Positions 35,762 to 44,381 of a stretch of DNA of 64,000 nucleotides are shown here, piece after piece. Made by a program: the position numbers and the translations under genes. Within the stretch, counting starts at the first letter, position 1. The number at the start of each line of letters is the position of its first letter. Source of the DNA: Parvularcula sp. LCG005 (GTDB lineage: Bacteria; Pseudomonadota; Alphaproteobacteria; Caulobacterales; Parvularculaceae); contig NZ_CP136758.1 of NCBI RefSeq assembly GCF_032930845.1, forward strand, positions 1,627,001-1,691,000, written 5' to 3'. The notes beneath the pieces are model-generated. The model had not been told where the DNA came from and did no database searches. It saw only the letters and a program-made list of their open reading frames with translations.

Positions 35762-37642
35762 CTAGGAGCGGTTCTGGCCGACGGGCAGCAGCCCGCGGGC
35801 TTTACTGCCCATGATACGCGTGCGGATCCACGCCTGGCGGAGGAGTTCAGTGATGAGATATCGGGCACCGGGATCTTCCTCGTGAAAGACAAGCCCGACA
35901 ACGGTGATCTTGCCCGCCTCGTTGATCGACGACACGACAAGATCCACGGCGGGCATCGAGATGCGATCCCCTGCCACGGGCGAGCCATCAAACGCCTCAT
36001 CGAGATGCTCGCCTATCGTTTTCTCAGGGTCGTCATCCAGCCCGGTGATCGAATATTGCTGGTTGAGGTCAGCGAGACGCGTGGACGCCCGGATGAAGAA
36101 CTGGATATCCGATACACCGTCCTGACGCTCGGACGGCCCGCCATAGATTTGGTCAAGAATGCGGATCTGGCGCGGTGAGGCAAAAAGATAGACCTGATCG
36201 TCTGCGCGCAGCGGCCCGATCGTGTGGATGGAATAGGAATGACCATCCCGAAGGACCATGGCCGGGCGCGCCCATCGGGGGATTCGCTCTCCCGTCGCGA
36301 TCGCGCTTTCGGGGTGGATGCGGTAGCCGACAAGTTCCGTCTCCGTGCCGCCTCGCAGTTCCAGCTCAACCCGGTCGACAAGGGTCAGATCGCCGGGGAT
36401 GGTCACATCGAGCGCTTTTGCCGCGGCGGGGATCGACCAGCCCTGCACCAGCAGCGAGACGAGCACCATGACGAAGACAATGTTGAAATAGGCGCTGCCA
36501 TTAGTCATGCCGTAAAGCCCCGGCAGTACGGCCAGCATGATGGACACAGCGCCCCGCAGGCCCACCCAGCCGATAAACAGCCGCTCACGCGAGCGATATC
36601 CGAACGGCCAGAGGCAGAGCCAGACGGCGAGAGGCCGCACGACAAAAATCAGAAGTGCCGCCATGACGAGGGCCGGCAACAGGATGGGGCCAAATTCACT
36701 GGGCGTGGCGAGCAGGCCGAGGACAAGGAACATCCCGATCTGTGCGAGCCAGGTCATGCCCACCTGAAACCGGCGGAGTCGATGGGCGAACCGCACACCG
36801 CGATTGCCGGCAACTGTCCCGGCCACATAGGCGGCGAGAAAACCGCTGCCGCCCAATAGCGCGCACGCTGAAAACACGACGAGCGCTGCGGCGAGACCGG
36901 TAATCGGATAAAGGCCGGGGTCGAGATTGACGAGCTTGTTGAGAATCCAAGAAATCCCGAAGCCGCCAACCACCCCGAACAGGAGCCCCAGACCCATCTG
37001 CTGGGCAAGGATCCCGAGAAGTCCAAACCCGAACAGGCTTTCTGCACCGGCCCCGGCGGCGATTGTTTCCACCAGCAGGATCGTCAGGAAAACCGCCATC
37101 GGGTCGTTCGCACCCGATTCGATTTCCAGCGCCGCGCCCACCTTTTCCCGCAGGCGAATGCCGCTCGTCTTGAGAAGAAAGAAGACGGCCGCCGCATCGG
37201 TCGAGGCGATAATCGCGCCGAGAAGAAACGCCTCGAGCCACGGCAGACCGAACAGGACATGCACGATCAGGCCCGTCAGGCCTGCCGTCAGCACGACGCC
37301 TACGGTCGCCAGACTGAGGGCTGGTCCGGCCGCGGTCCGGTAGCTGCGCAATGGTGTTTCAAACCCGCTGTCAAACAGGATGATGGCAAGGGCGAGCGAG
37401 CCGATGAAATACGCTGTCGCACCACTATCGAACTCAATGCCGAGAATACCGTCTTCCCCGGCCAGAAGACCGATGGCGAGAAAGATCAGAAGCAGCGGGG
37501 CGCCAAATCGCTGGGAGACAAGGCTCGTCAGGGCGGCAAGACAGATAAGCGCCGCGCCGATCAGGATGGCGATATTAAAGGATTCGATCAGGGTCGTTCT
37601 CCCACGCTGTACCGTTCGCCCACACATCGCTTGATGCCGCAC
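35762..37642 (-). CDS. cvrA: Potassium/proton antiporter (CvrA/NhaP2 type)
   Basis: The 626-residue protein has a Na+/H+ exchanger domain of about 12 helices (to about residue 410), with STDAAAVFFLL and ESGANDPMAVFLTI carrying the ion-coupling Asp residues. A TrkA-C domain (about 430-510) and a C-terminal CorC/HlyC-like domain follow, the CvrA layout. It should exchange K+ for H+ and help control volume and pH. The start is uncertain: the frame opens with GTG at 37642, an ATG lies 15 bases on, and the best ribosome-site match (GGGAG) precedes a CTG at the LIESFN residues. Confidence 0.85.
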   Translation of the reverse strand: MRHQAMCGRTVQRGRTTLIESFNIAILIGAALICLAALTSLVSQRFGAPLLLIFLAIGLLAGEDGILGIEFDSGATAYFIGSLALAIILFDSGFETPLRSYRTAAGPALSLATVGVVLTAGLTGLIVHVLFGLPWLEAFLLGAIIASTDAAAVFFLLKTSGIRLREKVGAALEIESGANDPMAVFLTILLVETIAAGAGAESLFGFGLLGILAQQMGLGLLFGVVGGFGISWILNKLVNLDPGLYPITGLAAALVVFSACALLGGSGFLAAYVAGTVAGNRGVRFAHRLRRFQVGMTWLAQIGMFLVLGLLATPSEFGPILLPALVMAALLIFVVRPLAVWLCLWPFGYRSRERLFIGWVGLRGAVSIMLAVLPGLYGMTNGSAYFNIVFVMVLVSLLVQGWSIPAAAKALDVTIPGDLTLVDRVELELRGGTETELVGYRIHPESAIATGERIPRWARPAMVLRDGHSYSIHTIGPLRADDQVYLFASPRQIRILDQIYGGPSERQDGVSDIQFFIRASTRLADLNQQYSITGLDDDPEKTIGEHLDEAFDGSPVAGDRISMPAVDLVVSSINEAGKITVVGLVFHEEDPGARYLITELLRQAWIRTRIMGSKARGLLPVGQNRS

Positions 37643-37794
37643 CTGCGAAACAAGATCATCACCTAAGTGATCTGGACGGCTAAAATATCTGTCGATAAAC
37701 GTCGCTCGACGGATGAATATTGCATCCGCGCCTTACGGTCGGGCCAGTCCGTTCACTTTATCGGCTGGCACCGCGTCAAGCGGCCTAACTCCGG

Positions 37795-37823
37795 TTGACG
37801 ACGCTCATCTGAGCCAGTATAGG
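37795..37823 (+). promoter_or_regulatory. Promoter of rpmH
   Basis: TTGACG (37795-37800) and TATAGG (37818-37823) are separated by exactly 17 bases, a good sigma-70 promoter. Transcription would begin near 37830 and leave a leader of about 38 bases before the rpmH ATG. Confidence 0.7.
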
Positions 37824-37867
37824 CCGCGGTTCATTCGGAACACACTCAATTTGAACCGGTCAGTGTC

Positions 37868-38002
37868 ATGAAACGTACTTATCAGCCAAGCCGCCTTGTC
37901 CGTAAGCGCCGCCACGGCTTCCGCGCTCGCAAATCAACTGTCGGTGGACGCCGGATTCTTGCTGCGCGTCGCGCCAAGGGCCGTAACAAGCTGTCCGCAT
38001 AG
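37868..38002 (+). CDS. rpmH: 50S ribosomal protein L34
   Basis: The 44-residue frame begins [17 protein letters not shown] and ends GRNKLSA, unmistakable L34. It is a strongly basic protein of the large ribosomal subunit. It is followed by rnpA after 33 bases, the universal order, and has its own strong promoter upstream. Confidence 0.98.
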   Translation: MKRTYQPSRLVRKRRHGFRARKSTVGGRRILAARRAKGRNKLSA

Positions 38003-38010
38003 GACTGTCG

Positions 38011-38026
38011 AGGCGCATTTGCGCCT
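38011..38026 (+). other. Small hairpin between rpmH and rnpA
   Basis: AGGCGC and GCGCCT flank a 4-base ATTT loop in the 33-base gap between rpmH and rnpA. There is no T run, so it probably does not terminate. It may protect or process the abundant rpmH message relative to rnpA. Confidence 0.4.
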
Positions 38027-38035
38027 TGGACGCAC

Positions 38036-38395
38036 ATGGCTCTTGAAATCCTCAAGAAGCGGTCGGAATTTTTGCGACTACGATCAGGCCGGCGCCGTCA
38101 GACGCCGGCTTTTTTGCTTGTGAGCATGAAGCGTAATACGGGCCCTACGGATCCCGCTGTTATCCGTGTTGGCTTCACTGTCACCAAGAAGATCGGCAAC
38201 GCCGTCATGCGCAATCGCATCAAGCGTCGCCTGCGCGAGGTCTGCCGCGCCGTCCTGGCCCAGCATGGCGAGCCTGGCACCGACTACATCCTGATCGCAA
38301 AACCGGCCGCCGCGTCCAGAAGCTTTGAGCGTCTCCTTGACGATCTTCACCATGCGCTTGTAGACCCCCGCAACCCTGCTGCAATCGCACGATAA
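38036..38395 (+). CDS. rnpA: Ribonuclease P protein component
   Basis: The 119-residue basic protein binds RNase P RNA and helps remove 5' leaders from pre-tRNAs. The RNR motif region is clear (GNAVMRNRIKRRLREVCR). The N-terminus MALEILKKRSEFLRL is usual for alphaproteobacteria. It stands 30 bases before yidC; the small yidD gene often found here is absent. Confidence 0.95.
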   Translation: MALEILKKRSEFLRLRSGRRRQTPAFLLVSMKRNTGPTDPAVIRVGFTVTKKIGNAVMRNRIKRRLREVCRAVLAQHGEPGTDYILIAKPAAASRSFERLLDDLHHALVDPRNPAAIAR

Positions 38396-38425
38396 CGCGC
38401 CGCCAAAGCGGCGCAGGACCATATC

Positions 38426-40228
38426 ATGGATCGTAATTTCATCCTCGCCCTCGTGATGACGGGTCTCATTTTTCTGGGTTGGGACTTCTTCGTCCTTGGG
38501 CCACAGAAGGAAGCCCTCGCCGAACAGCGCGCCGCCGCCGAACAGGCGCGGATTGAACAGGGGCTGACCGATGATCCAGGCGCCACAGGGGATACAGATT
38601 TTCTGTCGAGCGCTGCACCCACCCCGCTCACCAGAGAAGACGCCATCGCTTCCTCAGCAGCGCGGCTGCCGATCGAAACGCCGGAGCTGACCGGCTCGAT
38701 CAACCTGACGGGTCTGACCTTCGACGATATCACGCTCAAGAATTACGACGATACCGTGCACGACGAATCGGCGGTCGTCCTTCTGACACCGCAGCAGACC
38801 GATCACGCGCAATATATGCGGTCCGGCCTCGCCATTAATGGCCAGTCGGACCGGCAGGCCCAGTGGACGATCGCCGAAGGTGAGACCCTGACCCCCGCCA
38901 CGCCCGTCACCCTGACACGAACGGTGGGGTCGGTCGAACATGCTGTACGGATCAGTGTCGATGATAAATTCATGTTCGCCGTCGACCACAAGGTCACCAA
39001 TAACGGCTCTGACGCGGCAGTGATGCAGCCCTATGGCGCGTCCTACCAGCGCAATATACCGGACGACCTGCAGAACATGATGATCCTGTTCGAGGGTCCG
39101 CTGGGTGTGGTCGGAGATCGTCTGTACGACCGCAAATACAAGCAAATGCTCAAGAAAGGCAGCATTGAGCAGTCCGGCACGGGCGGCTGGGTCGGTATTA
39201 CGGACAAGTACTGGCTGAGCGCTGTTATTCCGCCTCAGGATCGACCGTTCCGCGCCAAGCTGGATGTGCAGCAGGGCGCGTCGCCTCTCTTCCGTTCGAC
39301 ATATGAGCTCGATCCGATCTCCGTCGCCCCGGGCGAGACGATGACGATCACATCGCACCTCTTTGCCGGCGCAAAGGTCGTGGAGGTCCTGCGCGATTAC
39401 GAAGCCCCCATCGAGGATGGCGGGCTTGGGATCCAGCGGTTTGACATGGCCGTCGACTGGGGCAATTTCTTCTTCCTGACCCGTCCCATCTTCAACACGC
39501 TGCATTTCTTCCACGGGCTGGTTGGAAATTACGGCATCGCCATTCTTCTTCTCACGCTAGTGATCAAGGCGATCCTGTTCCCGCTGGCGAACATGTCCTT
39601 CAAATCCATGGCCGGGATGAAGAAAGCCCAGCCTGAGATGCAGAAGATCCGAGAGCGCTATGGCGACGACCGGATGAAGCAGCAGCAGGAGATGATGGCG
39701 CTTTACAAGAAGCACAACATCAATGTGGCGGCCGGGTGCCTGCCCATGCTCGCGCAGATGCCGATTTTCTATGCGCTGTACAAAACACTCTTTACGACGA
39801 TCGAAATGCGGCACGAGCCGTTCCTGTACATCAAGGATCTGTCGCAGCGCGATCCGACGACCATCTTCAATCTGTTTGGCATCCTGCCATTCGATCCGAC
39901 AACCGTTCCCTATATCGGATCGTTCCTTGGCATCGGCGTGCTGCCCCTGATCATGGGCGCGTGCATGTGGGTTCAAATGAAATTGAACCCGCCGCCCGCC
40001 GACAAGACCCAGGCGCAGATCTTTGCCTTCATGCCGCTGATCTTCCTGTTCATGTTTGCGCCGTTCGCCGCCGGTCTGGTTCTTTACTGGGCATGGAACA
40101 CGTTCCTTGGCGTTGTGCAGCAGTATACGATCATGAAGCGCAACGGCGCCGATGTGGACCTGATCGGCAACATCAAGGACTCCTTGGGCCTGAACAAGCC
40201 CAAGGCCGCCAACGAGAATTCCAAATAA
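38426..40228 (+). CDS. yidC: Membrane protein insertase YidC
   Basis: YidC inserts inner-membrane proteins with or without SecYEG. The 600-residue protein has an N-terminal membrane anchor (about 5-25), an acidic linker, a large periplasmic beta domain (about 95-340) and the conserved core of five helices. The coiled loop KAQPEMQKIRERYGDDRMK and the GCLPMLAQMPIFYALYK segment mark the core. A Lys stands about where E. coli YidC has the groove Arg. It ends with a short polar tail. Confidence 0.97.
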   Translation: MDRNFILALVMTGLIFLGWDFFVLGPQKEALAEQRAAAEQARIEQGLTDDPGATGDTDFLSSAAPTPLTREDAIASSAARLPIETPELTGSINLTGLTFDDITLKNYDDTVHDESAVVLLTPQQTDHAQYMRSGLAINGQSDRQAQWTIAEGETLTPATPVTLTRTVGSVEHAVRISVDDKFMFAVDHKVTNNGSDAAVMQPYGASYQRNIPDDLQNMMILFEGPLGVVGDRLYDRKYKQMLKKGSIEQSGTGGWVGITDKYWLSAVIPPQDRPFRAKLDVQQGASPLFRSTYELDPISVAPGETMTITSHLFAGAKVVEVLRDYEAPIEDGGLGIQRFDMAVDWGNFFFLTRPIFNTLHFFHGLVGNYGIAILLLTLVIKAILFPLANMSFKSMAGMKKAQPEMQKIRERYGDDRMKQQQEMMALYKKHNINVAAGCLPMLAQMPIFYALYKTLFTTIEMRHEPFLYIKDLSQRDPTTIFNLFGILPFDPTTVPYIGSFLGIGVLPLIMGACMWVQMKLNPPPADKTQAQIFAFMPLIFLFMFAPFAAGLVLYWAWNTFLGVVQQYTIMKRNGADVDLIGNIKDSLGLNKPKAANENSK

Positions 40229-40256
40229 GGGCGGTCAGCCACGACCTGCATGGCGT

Positions 40257-40700
40257 TCAGAGACGCTGGGCGGCCATCCGGTCGGAATGCTCGAAATAGG
40301 CGTCCCGTGCGTCCCCAAGCAGCGCTCGGAAACCGACGGGATCATTGATCGGCGGTGAGACGATGTGCCCGGCACCGGACCCGCCAATGCGCACCCGGCC
40401 AAAATTGAAGAGGCGTCCCCAAAAGCCCTGATCAATCTCGATTTCCTCGATGGCGGTCAGGGCCAGCTCCTGGGTGTGCAGCGAAAGCCAGCCGGTTTTC
40501 ATGAGCACCCGGCGGTCAGTGACCGCAAACTTGGTGGTCAGCATCCAGATATGCATGCGCAGGAAGATAATGACGCCGATGACGAGAATACCCAGAAAGA
40601 TCAACGCCAACCACGCGCCTAGGTGATAGGGCCACGCAATACCGTCGATCCTTAGCGGATGCTCATCATGGCCAAGGCTTCGCGTCACATAATCGGTCAT
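40257..40700 (-). CDS. PH-domain membrane protein (YdbT/bPH2 type)
   Basis: A 147-residue protein with one or two membrane helices near the N-terminus (about 22-48), then a bacterial PH-like domain starting TTKFAVTDRRVLMKTGW and containing EEIEIDQGFWGRLFNFGRV. The ATG at 40700 follows a GGAGGG ribosome site; the frame continues to 40745. Function is not known. It lies between yidC (convergent) and engB (divergent). Confidence 0.8.
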   Translation of the reverse strand: MTDYVTRSLGHDEHPLRIDGIAWPYHLGAWLALIFLGILVIGVIIFLRMHIWMLTTKFAVTDRRVLMKTGWLSLHTQELALTAIEEIEIDQGFWGRLFNFGRVRIGGSGAGHIVSPPINDPVGFRALLGDARDAYFEHSDRMAAQRL

Positions 40701-40807
40701 GAACAATCCCTCCATTGCCTCCGTTGGAGGTGTCCAGCATACCAACGTGTAAACAGGGCCGGGAGTTGCATCCCCGCCATCCGCATCCGCCAGAGAGACC
40801 CCGCACC

Positions 40808-41434
40808 ATGTCCGACACGCCCGACGAATTCGCCCGCAAACTGTTCGCAGGCCCCTGTGACTTCATGCTCGGCGTGGTGAAGATGGAAACGCTCCCGCCG
40901 CCGGACCTGCCCGAGGTCGCTTTTGCGGGACGGTCCAATGTCGGCAAATCGAGTCTTCTGAATGCGCTGACCAATCGGAAGGCCATCGCGCGGGTATCGA
41001 ACACCCCCGGCCGGACACGAGAGCTGAACTTCTTCAATCTCGGTGGTCTGCTGCGGCTCGTCGACCTGCCGGGTTATGGCTATGCGCGTGCCTCTCGCAA
41101 GGACGTCAACGCCTGGACGGGGCTGACCCGAGACTATCTGCGCGGCCGGGCCAATCTGCGCCGGGTCTGTGTACTGATCGATAGCCGGCACGGACTGAAG
41201 GAAGTCGACCTCGAGACCATGGGTATCCTCGATGTGTCCGCTGTGCCTTACCAGATTGTCATGACAAAGATCGACAAGATCAAACCGACTGAAGCCGATG
41301 CGACAGCGGCGAAGATTGCAGAACAGATTGCCAAGCGGCCAGCCGCCAATCCCACTGTTCTGCAGACATCGAGTGAAAAAGGCACCGGTATCGCCGAGCT
41401 GCGAACCGAACTTGGTCTGCTCACGACGCAATAA
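40808..41434 (+). CDS. engB: Ribosome biogenesis GTP-binding protein EngB (YihA)
   Basis: The 208-residue GTPase is needed for assembly of the large ribosomal subunit. G1 (GRSNVGKSS), G2 (NTPGRTREL), G3 (DLPGYGYA), G4 (TKID) and G5 (TSS) are all present. The ATG at 40808 (MSDTPDEF) is the likely start; the frame opens earlier at 40715. Its last codons and stop fall within the first copy of a 20-base tandem duplication. Confidence 0.95.
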   Translation: MSDTPDEFARKLFAGPCDFMLGVVKMETLPPPDLPEVAFAGRSNVGKSSLLNALTNRKAIARVSNTPGRTRELNFFNLGGLLRLVDLPGYGYARASRKDVNAWTGLTRDYLRGRANLRRVCVLIDSRHGLKEVDLETMGILDVSAVPYQIVMTKIDKIKPTEADATAAKIAEQIAKRPAANPTVLQTSSEKGTGIAELRTELGLLTTQ

Positions 41435-41454
41435 GTCTGCTCACGACGCAATAG
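41415..41454 (+). repeat. 20-base tandem duplication across engB stop
   Basis: Two copies of a 20-base unit (GTCTGCTCACGACGCAATA plus A or G) lie head to tail at 41415-41434 and 41435-41454. The first copy encodes the last residues of EngB and its TAA. The second would supply TAG in the same sense. They differ only in the last base. Confidence 0.9.
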
Positions 41455-41480
41455 ATTTTCGAAGAAGAATCAAACACAAC

Positions 41481-41505
41481 GGAACAGGCAGGGGCCGGGT
41501 ACGTT
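41481..41505 (+). promoter_or_regulatory. EcfG-type stress promoter of csbD
   Basis: GGAAC (41481-41485) and CGTT (41502-41505) are 16 bases apart, matching the alphaproteobacterial general-stress sigma EcfG consensus GGAAC-N16/17-CGTT. It lies 30 bases before the CsbD-family start. Confidence 0.75.
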
Positions 41506-41535
41506 GATGAGGTGTGCCACTTATAGGAGGACACA

Positions 41536-41706
41536 ATGGATAAAGAACACGTCAAAGGTGCTGCCAAGAACGTTGAAGGCAACACGAAAGAAGCCATCGG
41601 CAAAGCAACTGACAATGAGAAGTTGCAAGCCGAAGGCAAGCGCGACAAGGCCGAAGGCGAAGTCCGCAAGACCGCGGGCGACGTGAAAGACGCCGTCAAG
41701 CACTGA
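41536..41706 (+). CDS. CsbD family stress protein
   Basis: This 56-residue hydrophilic protein (MDKEHVKGAAKNVEGNTKEA and on) has the CsbD pattern of Lys, Glu, Ala and Gly with repeated VKG/AEGK-type motifs. CsbD proteins accumulate under general stress; the biochemical role is unknown. A perfect TAGGAGG ribosome site lies at 41524-41530. The upstream EcfG-type promoter and downstream intrinsic terminator make it a single-gene stress unit. Confidence 0.9.
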   Translation: MDKEHVKGAAKNVEGNTKEAIGKATDNEKLQAEGKRDKAEGEVRKTAGDVKDAVKH

Positions 41707-41719
41707 CGCCAGTAACAGG

Positions 41720-41742
41720 ACCCCCGCTTCGGCGGGGGTTTT
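41720..41742 (+). terminator. Intrinsic terminator after csbD
   Basis: ACCCCCGC (41720-41727) pairs with GCGGGGGT (41732-41739) around a TTCG tetraloop, followed by TTT. The short U run is offset by the very stable cUUCGg loop and all-GC stem. Confidence 0.85.
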
Positions 41743-41789
41743 GCTGTCCGCGACTGGACGAATCGGCGATTTGCGCCGACATAGGGCCC

Positions 41790-43202
41790 ATGCGCCAACA
41801 GATTGACCCCGCCCATATCAACGCTCTTTCCGAGATTGCCGGTCCGCGCGCCATCATCGACGGCGACGACAAGGCGCCTTATCTCGAGGAATGGCGCGGC
41901 CGCTGGCATGGTGAGGCGCCGCTCGTTCTCGCCCCCTCCTCCACGGATGAGCTTTCAAAGATCATGGCCTATTGTCATGAGCACGACATTGCCGTCGTGC
42001 CTCAGGGCGGTAATACGGGCCTTGTTGGGGGGCAGGTACCGACGGGTGAAATCCTCATCACACTGAAACGCATGCGCCGCGTCCGCGAAGTCTCACCGCG
42101 CGACTTCACGATGACGCTGGATGCCGGCGTCGCCCTCGCCGAAGCGCAGGATGAGGCTGAGAAAGCAGGCTGTCTCTTTCCCCTCTCCATCGGGTCTGAA
42201 GGGACCTGTCAGATCGGGGGTATTCTTTCGACCAATGCCGGCGGTGTGAACGTCATCCGCTACGGTAATGCGCGCGATCTGGTTCTTGGCCTTGAAGTCG
42301 TCCTGCCGGATGGCCGGATGTGGAACGGGCTGAACCGCCTGCGTAAGAACAATACCGGCTATGACCTGAAACATCTGTTCGTGGGCGGAGAAGGCACGCT
42401 AGGCTTTATCACGGCGGCCGTCCTGAAACTTTATCCGCGGCCGGCCGATCAGGTCACCGCCCTCCTCGCCCTGCCTTCCACCGAAGCTGCCGTCGATCTT
42501 CTGTCATTGGCTCAGAACCGGTCCGGCGGGCAGATCACGTCGTTTGAGCTGATGAACCGCGGCATCTACGAGCTGGTTCTCAAACACTTCCCCGACCTGC
42601 AGCGGCCTGTCGAAACCGACGCGCCCTATTACGCTCTGCTGGAATTTTCCAGCGGCCGGCGCGATGAGCTGGCCCCGATGGTCGAGGAATTACTGGCCGA
42701 AGCGTTTGAAGATGAGATCGTGGTGGACGGCACGATCGCGGCGGGCGGTACCCAGTCCGAGGCGCTGTGGGCCCTCCGTCACAATGCGTCCGAAGCGATG
42801 AAGAACGATCCCTATTACTGCGTGAAGTGCGATATCTCCGTCCCGATCCACAAAGTGCCAACCTTTATCGATCGCGCCAATGCGGCGATGGAAAAAGACA
42901 CGCCGGGCGCGCGAATCATGGCGTTTGGCCATATGGGCGACGGCAACATCCATTACGATATTCTGGGCCCGGACGGCGCCGACAAGGCATCGTGGAAGGA
43001 GCATGCGACGACGCTTGAACATGCCGTGCACGACATTGTCGCCGATCTTGGCGGATCGATTTCCGCTGAACACGGCATCGGCGTTCTCAAACGGGATGAA
43101 ATGGCAGATCGCAAGTCAGATGTCGAAATGTCGATGATGCGCGCGGTGAAGAACGCTCTCGACCCGAAAGGCCTGATGAACCCTGGCAAGGTTCTTCAGT
43201 AG
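41790..43202 (+). CDS. FAD-linked D-2-hydroxyacid dehydrogenase
   Basis: A 470-residue flavoenzyme of the GlcD/D-lactate/D-2-hydroxyglutarate dehydrogenase family. The FAD-binding (PCMH) domain includes VVPQGGNTGLVGGQVP and GSEGTCQIGGILSTNAGGV. The C-terminal FAD-oxidase domain has GHMGDGNIHYD with metal-binding His residues and SAEHGIGVLKRDEM. It oxidises a D-2-hydroxy acid and passes electrons to the respiratory chain. The DLKHLFVGGEGTLG region resembles D-2-hydroxyglutarate dehydrogenase, but lactate cannot be excluded. Confidence 0.87.
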   Translation: MRQQIDPAHINALSEIAGPRAIIDGDDKAPYLEEWRGRWHGEAPLVLAPSSTDELSKIMAYCHEHDIAVVPQGGNTGLVGGQVPTGEILITLKRMRRVREVSPRDFTMTLDAGVALAEAQDEAEKAGCLFPLSIGSEGTCQIGGILSTNAGGVNVIRYGNARDLVLGLEVVLPDGRMWNGLNRLRKNNTGYDLKHLFVGGEGTLGFITAAVLKLYPRPADQVTALLALPSTEAAVDLLSLAQNRSGGQITSFELMNRGIYELVLKHFPDLQRPVETDAPYYALLEFSSGRRDELAPMVEELLAEAFEDEIVVDGTIAAGGTQSEALWALRHNASEAMKNDPYYCVKCDISVPIHKVPTFIDRANAAMEKDTPGARIMAFGHMGDGNIHYDILGPDGADKASWKEHATTLEHAVHDIVADLGGSISAEHGIGVLKRDEMADRKSDVEMSMMRAVKNALDPKGLMNPGKVLQ

Positions 43203-43552
43203 GCGCGGCACCGCCTCAGCATGTATGTGCCGGTGCCGTCGACAACCTCAATGACTTCGTCAGAGACCAGATCAAGGGTGAACGTGATTGCTGAAACCGG
43301 CGTCCCTTGCGTGGTGCACGCTTTGGTCTGAAGTCGGATCGCACCGTTGCGCGTGGCCGTGATATTATTGATGGCGCAGGTCAACCGACCCTTGCTCATC
43401 CGCCGCGCCTCAAACGTCCAGAGCTGGTCCGGCTTTTCACACTGGCCCGTACGGGCGAAGACGCCATGGAAATACATCCTGTACTGATCCTGCGGCGTGC
43501 TGTCCGCAGACAGAAGGGCCATCACCCCCATCACTATCGGTAACACGATCAT
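43196..43552 (-). CDS. Small secreted cysteine-containing protein
   Basis: An unrecognised 118-residue protein. The start at 43552 gives a hydrophobic N-terminus (MIVLPIVMGVMALLSA) that looks like a signal peptide; the longer frame to 43744 lacks one. The mature part has four Cys (in TGQCEK, LTCAIN, TKACTT and LRRCRAY) that could make two disulfides, and beta-rich sequence. It converges on the dehydrogenase gene with a 7-base overlap and diverges from the DUF2959 gene. Confidence 0.55.
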   Translation of the reverse strand: MIVLPIVMGVMALLSADSTPQDQYRMYFHGVFARTGQCEKPDQLWTFEARRMSKGRLTCAINNITATRNGAIRLQTKACTTQGTPVSAITFTLDLVSDEVIEVVDGTGTYMLRRCRAY

Positions 43553-43686
43553 GGTTGCCCTGTTTGTCCTTTCCCAGGACAGAACCACAGCTTGGCAGCC
43601 ACGAAAACCCCGAACCTTATCACGTTGCCGGAACGTCAGGATGATCCATATGGTGGTGAAACCGATGCCGCAAACGGAAGATCGCC

Positions 43687-44328
43687 ATGAAACTGCTCCG
43701 CGCCCTGCCCATTTTTGCCGTGTTGACGCTAACAGCGTGCTCAACGGTCTATTATGAGGCGCTTGAAAACGTTGGCATTGAAAAACGCGACGTCCTGGTG
43801 GACCGCGTCGATGATGGCCGAAAAGCCCAGACGGATGCGCAGAAGGAGTTCAAGAACGGTCTTGAACGCTTTCGCACGGTTGTGGCCTTCGATGGCGGCG
43901 ATCTTGAACGCAAATACAATAAACTGTCGTCCGCCTATGACCGCATGGAGAGTGAAGCGGGCAAGGTGAGCGACCGGATCGATTCGATCGAGGATGTGGG
44001 CAAGGCCCTTTTCCGGGAATGGGAAGCGGAGCTCGACCAGTATCAGGACCAGACGCTGAAGGCGCAGAGCGCCGCACAGCTGCGTGAGACCCGCGCCCAG
44101 TATAATGACGTGGTCACCGCCATGCACCGCGCAGAGGACCGCATGGGCCCGGTTCTGGGCATCTTCAACGATCAGGTGCTGTTTCTGAAACACAATCTCA
44201 ACGCTCAGGCGATCGCTTCGCTCGAGGCAGAGCAGATCCAGATCGAAGCACGTGTGAACGCGCTGCTCGCCGAAATGGACGCAGCGATCGCCGAGGCCAA
44301 TTCCTTTATCTCCCGGATGCGCAGCTAG
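43687..44328 (+). CDS. DUF2959 family lipoprotein
   Basis: A 213-residue lipoprotein with signal peptide and lipobox LTAC (Cys18). The mature part is nearly all helix and matches the DUF2959 pattern: VGIEKRDVLVDRVDDGRKAQ at the start and heptad-like coiled coils through the rest. Members are thought to sit in the envelope; function is unknown. It has its own start region of about 130 bases, divergent from the small secreted protein. Confidence 0.8.
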   Translation: MKLLRALPIFAVLTLTACSTVYYEALENVGIEKRDVLVDRVDDGRKAQTDAQKEFKNGLERFRTVVAFDGGDLERKYNKLSSAYDRMESEAGKVSDRIDSIEDVGKALFREWEAELDQYQDQTLKAQSAAQLRETRAQYNDVVTAMHRAEDRMGPVLGIFNDQVLFLKHNLNAQAIASLEAEQIQIEARVNALLAEMDAAIAEANSFISRMRS

Positions 44329-44381
44329 GCGCGGCGACGCAGCAACTCGCGCTTCGTCCAGCCGCAGGCTAGATCAGACAG

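Noticed and set aside
37643-37867. Replication origin beside rpmH
   Set aside because: No cluster of DnaA boxes (TTATCCACA-like) and no dnaA or parAB nearby; only an rpmH promoter is evident.
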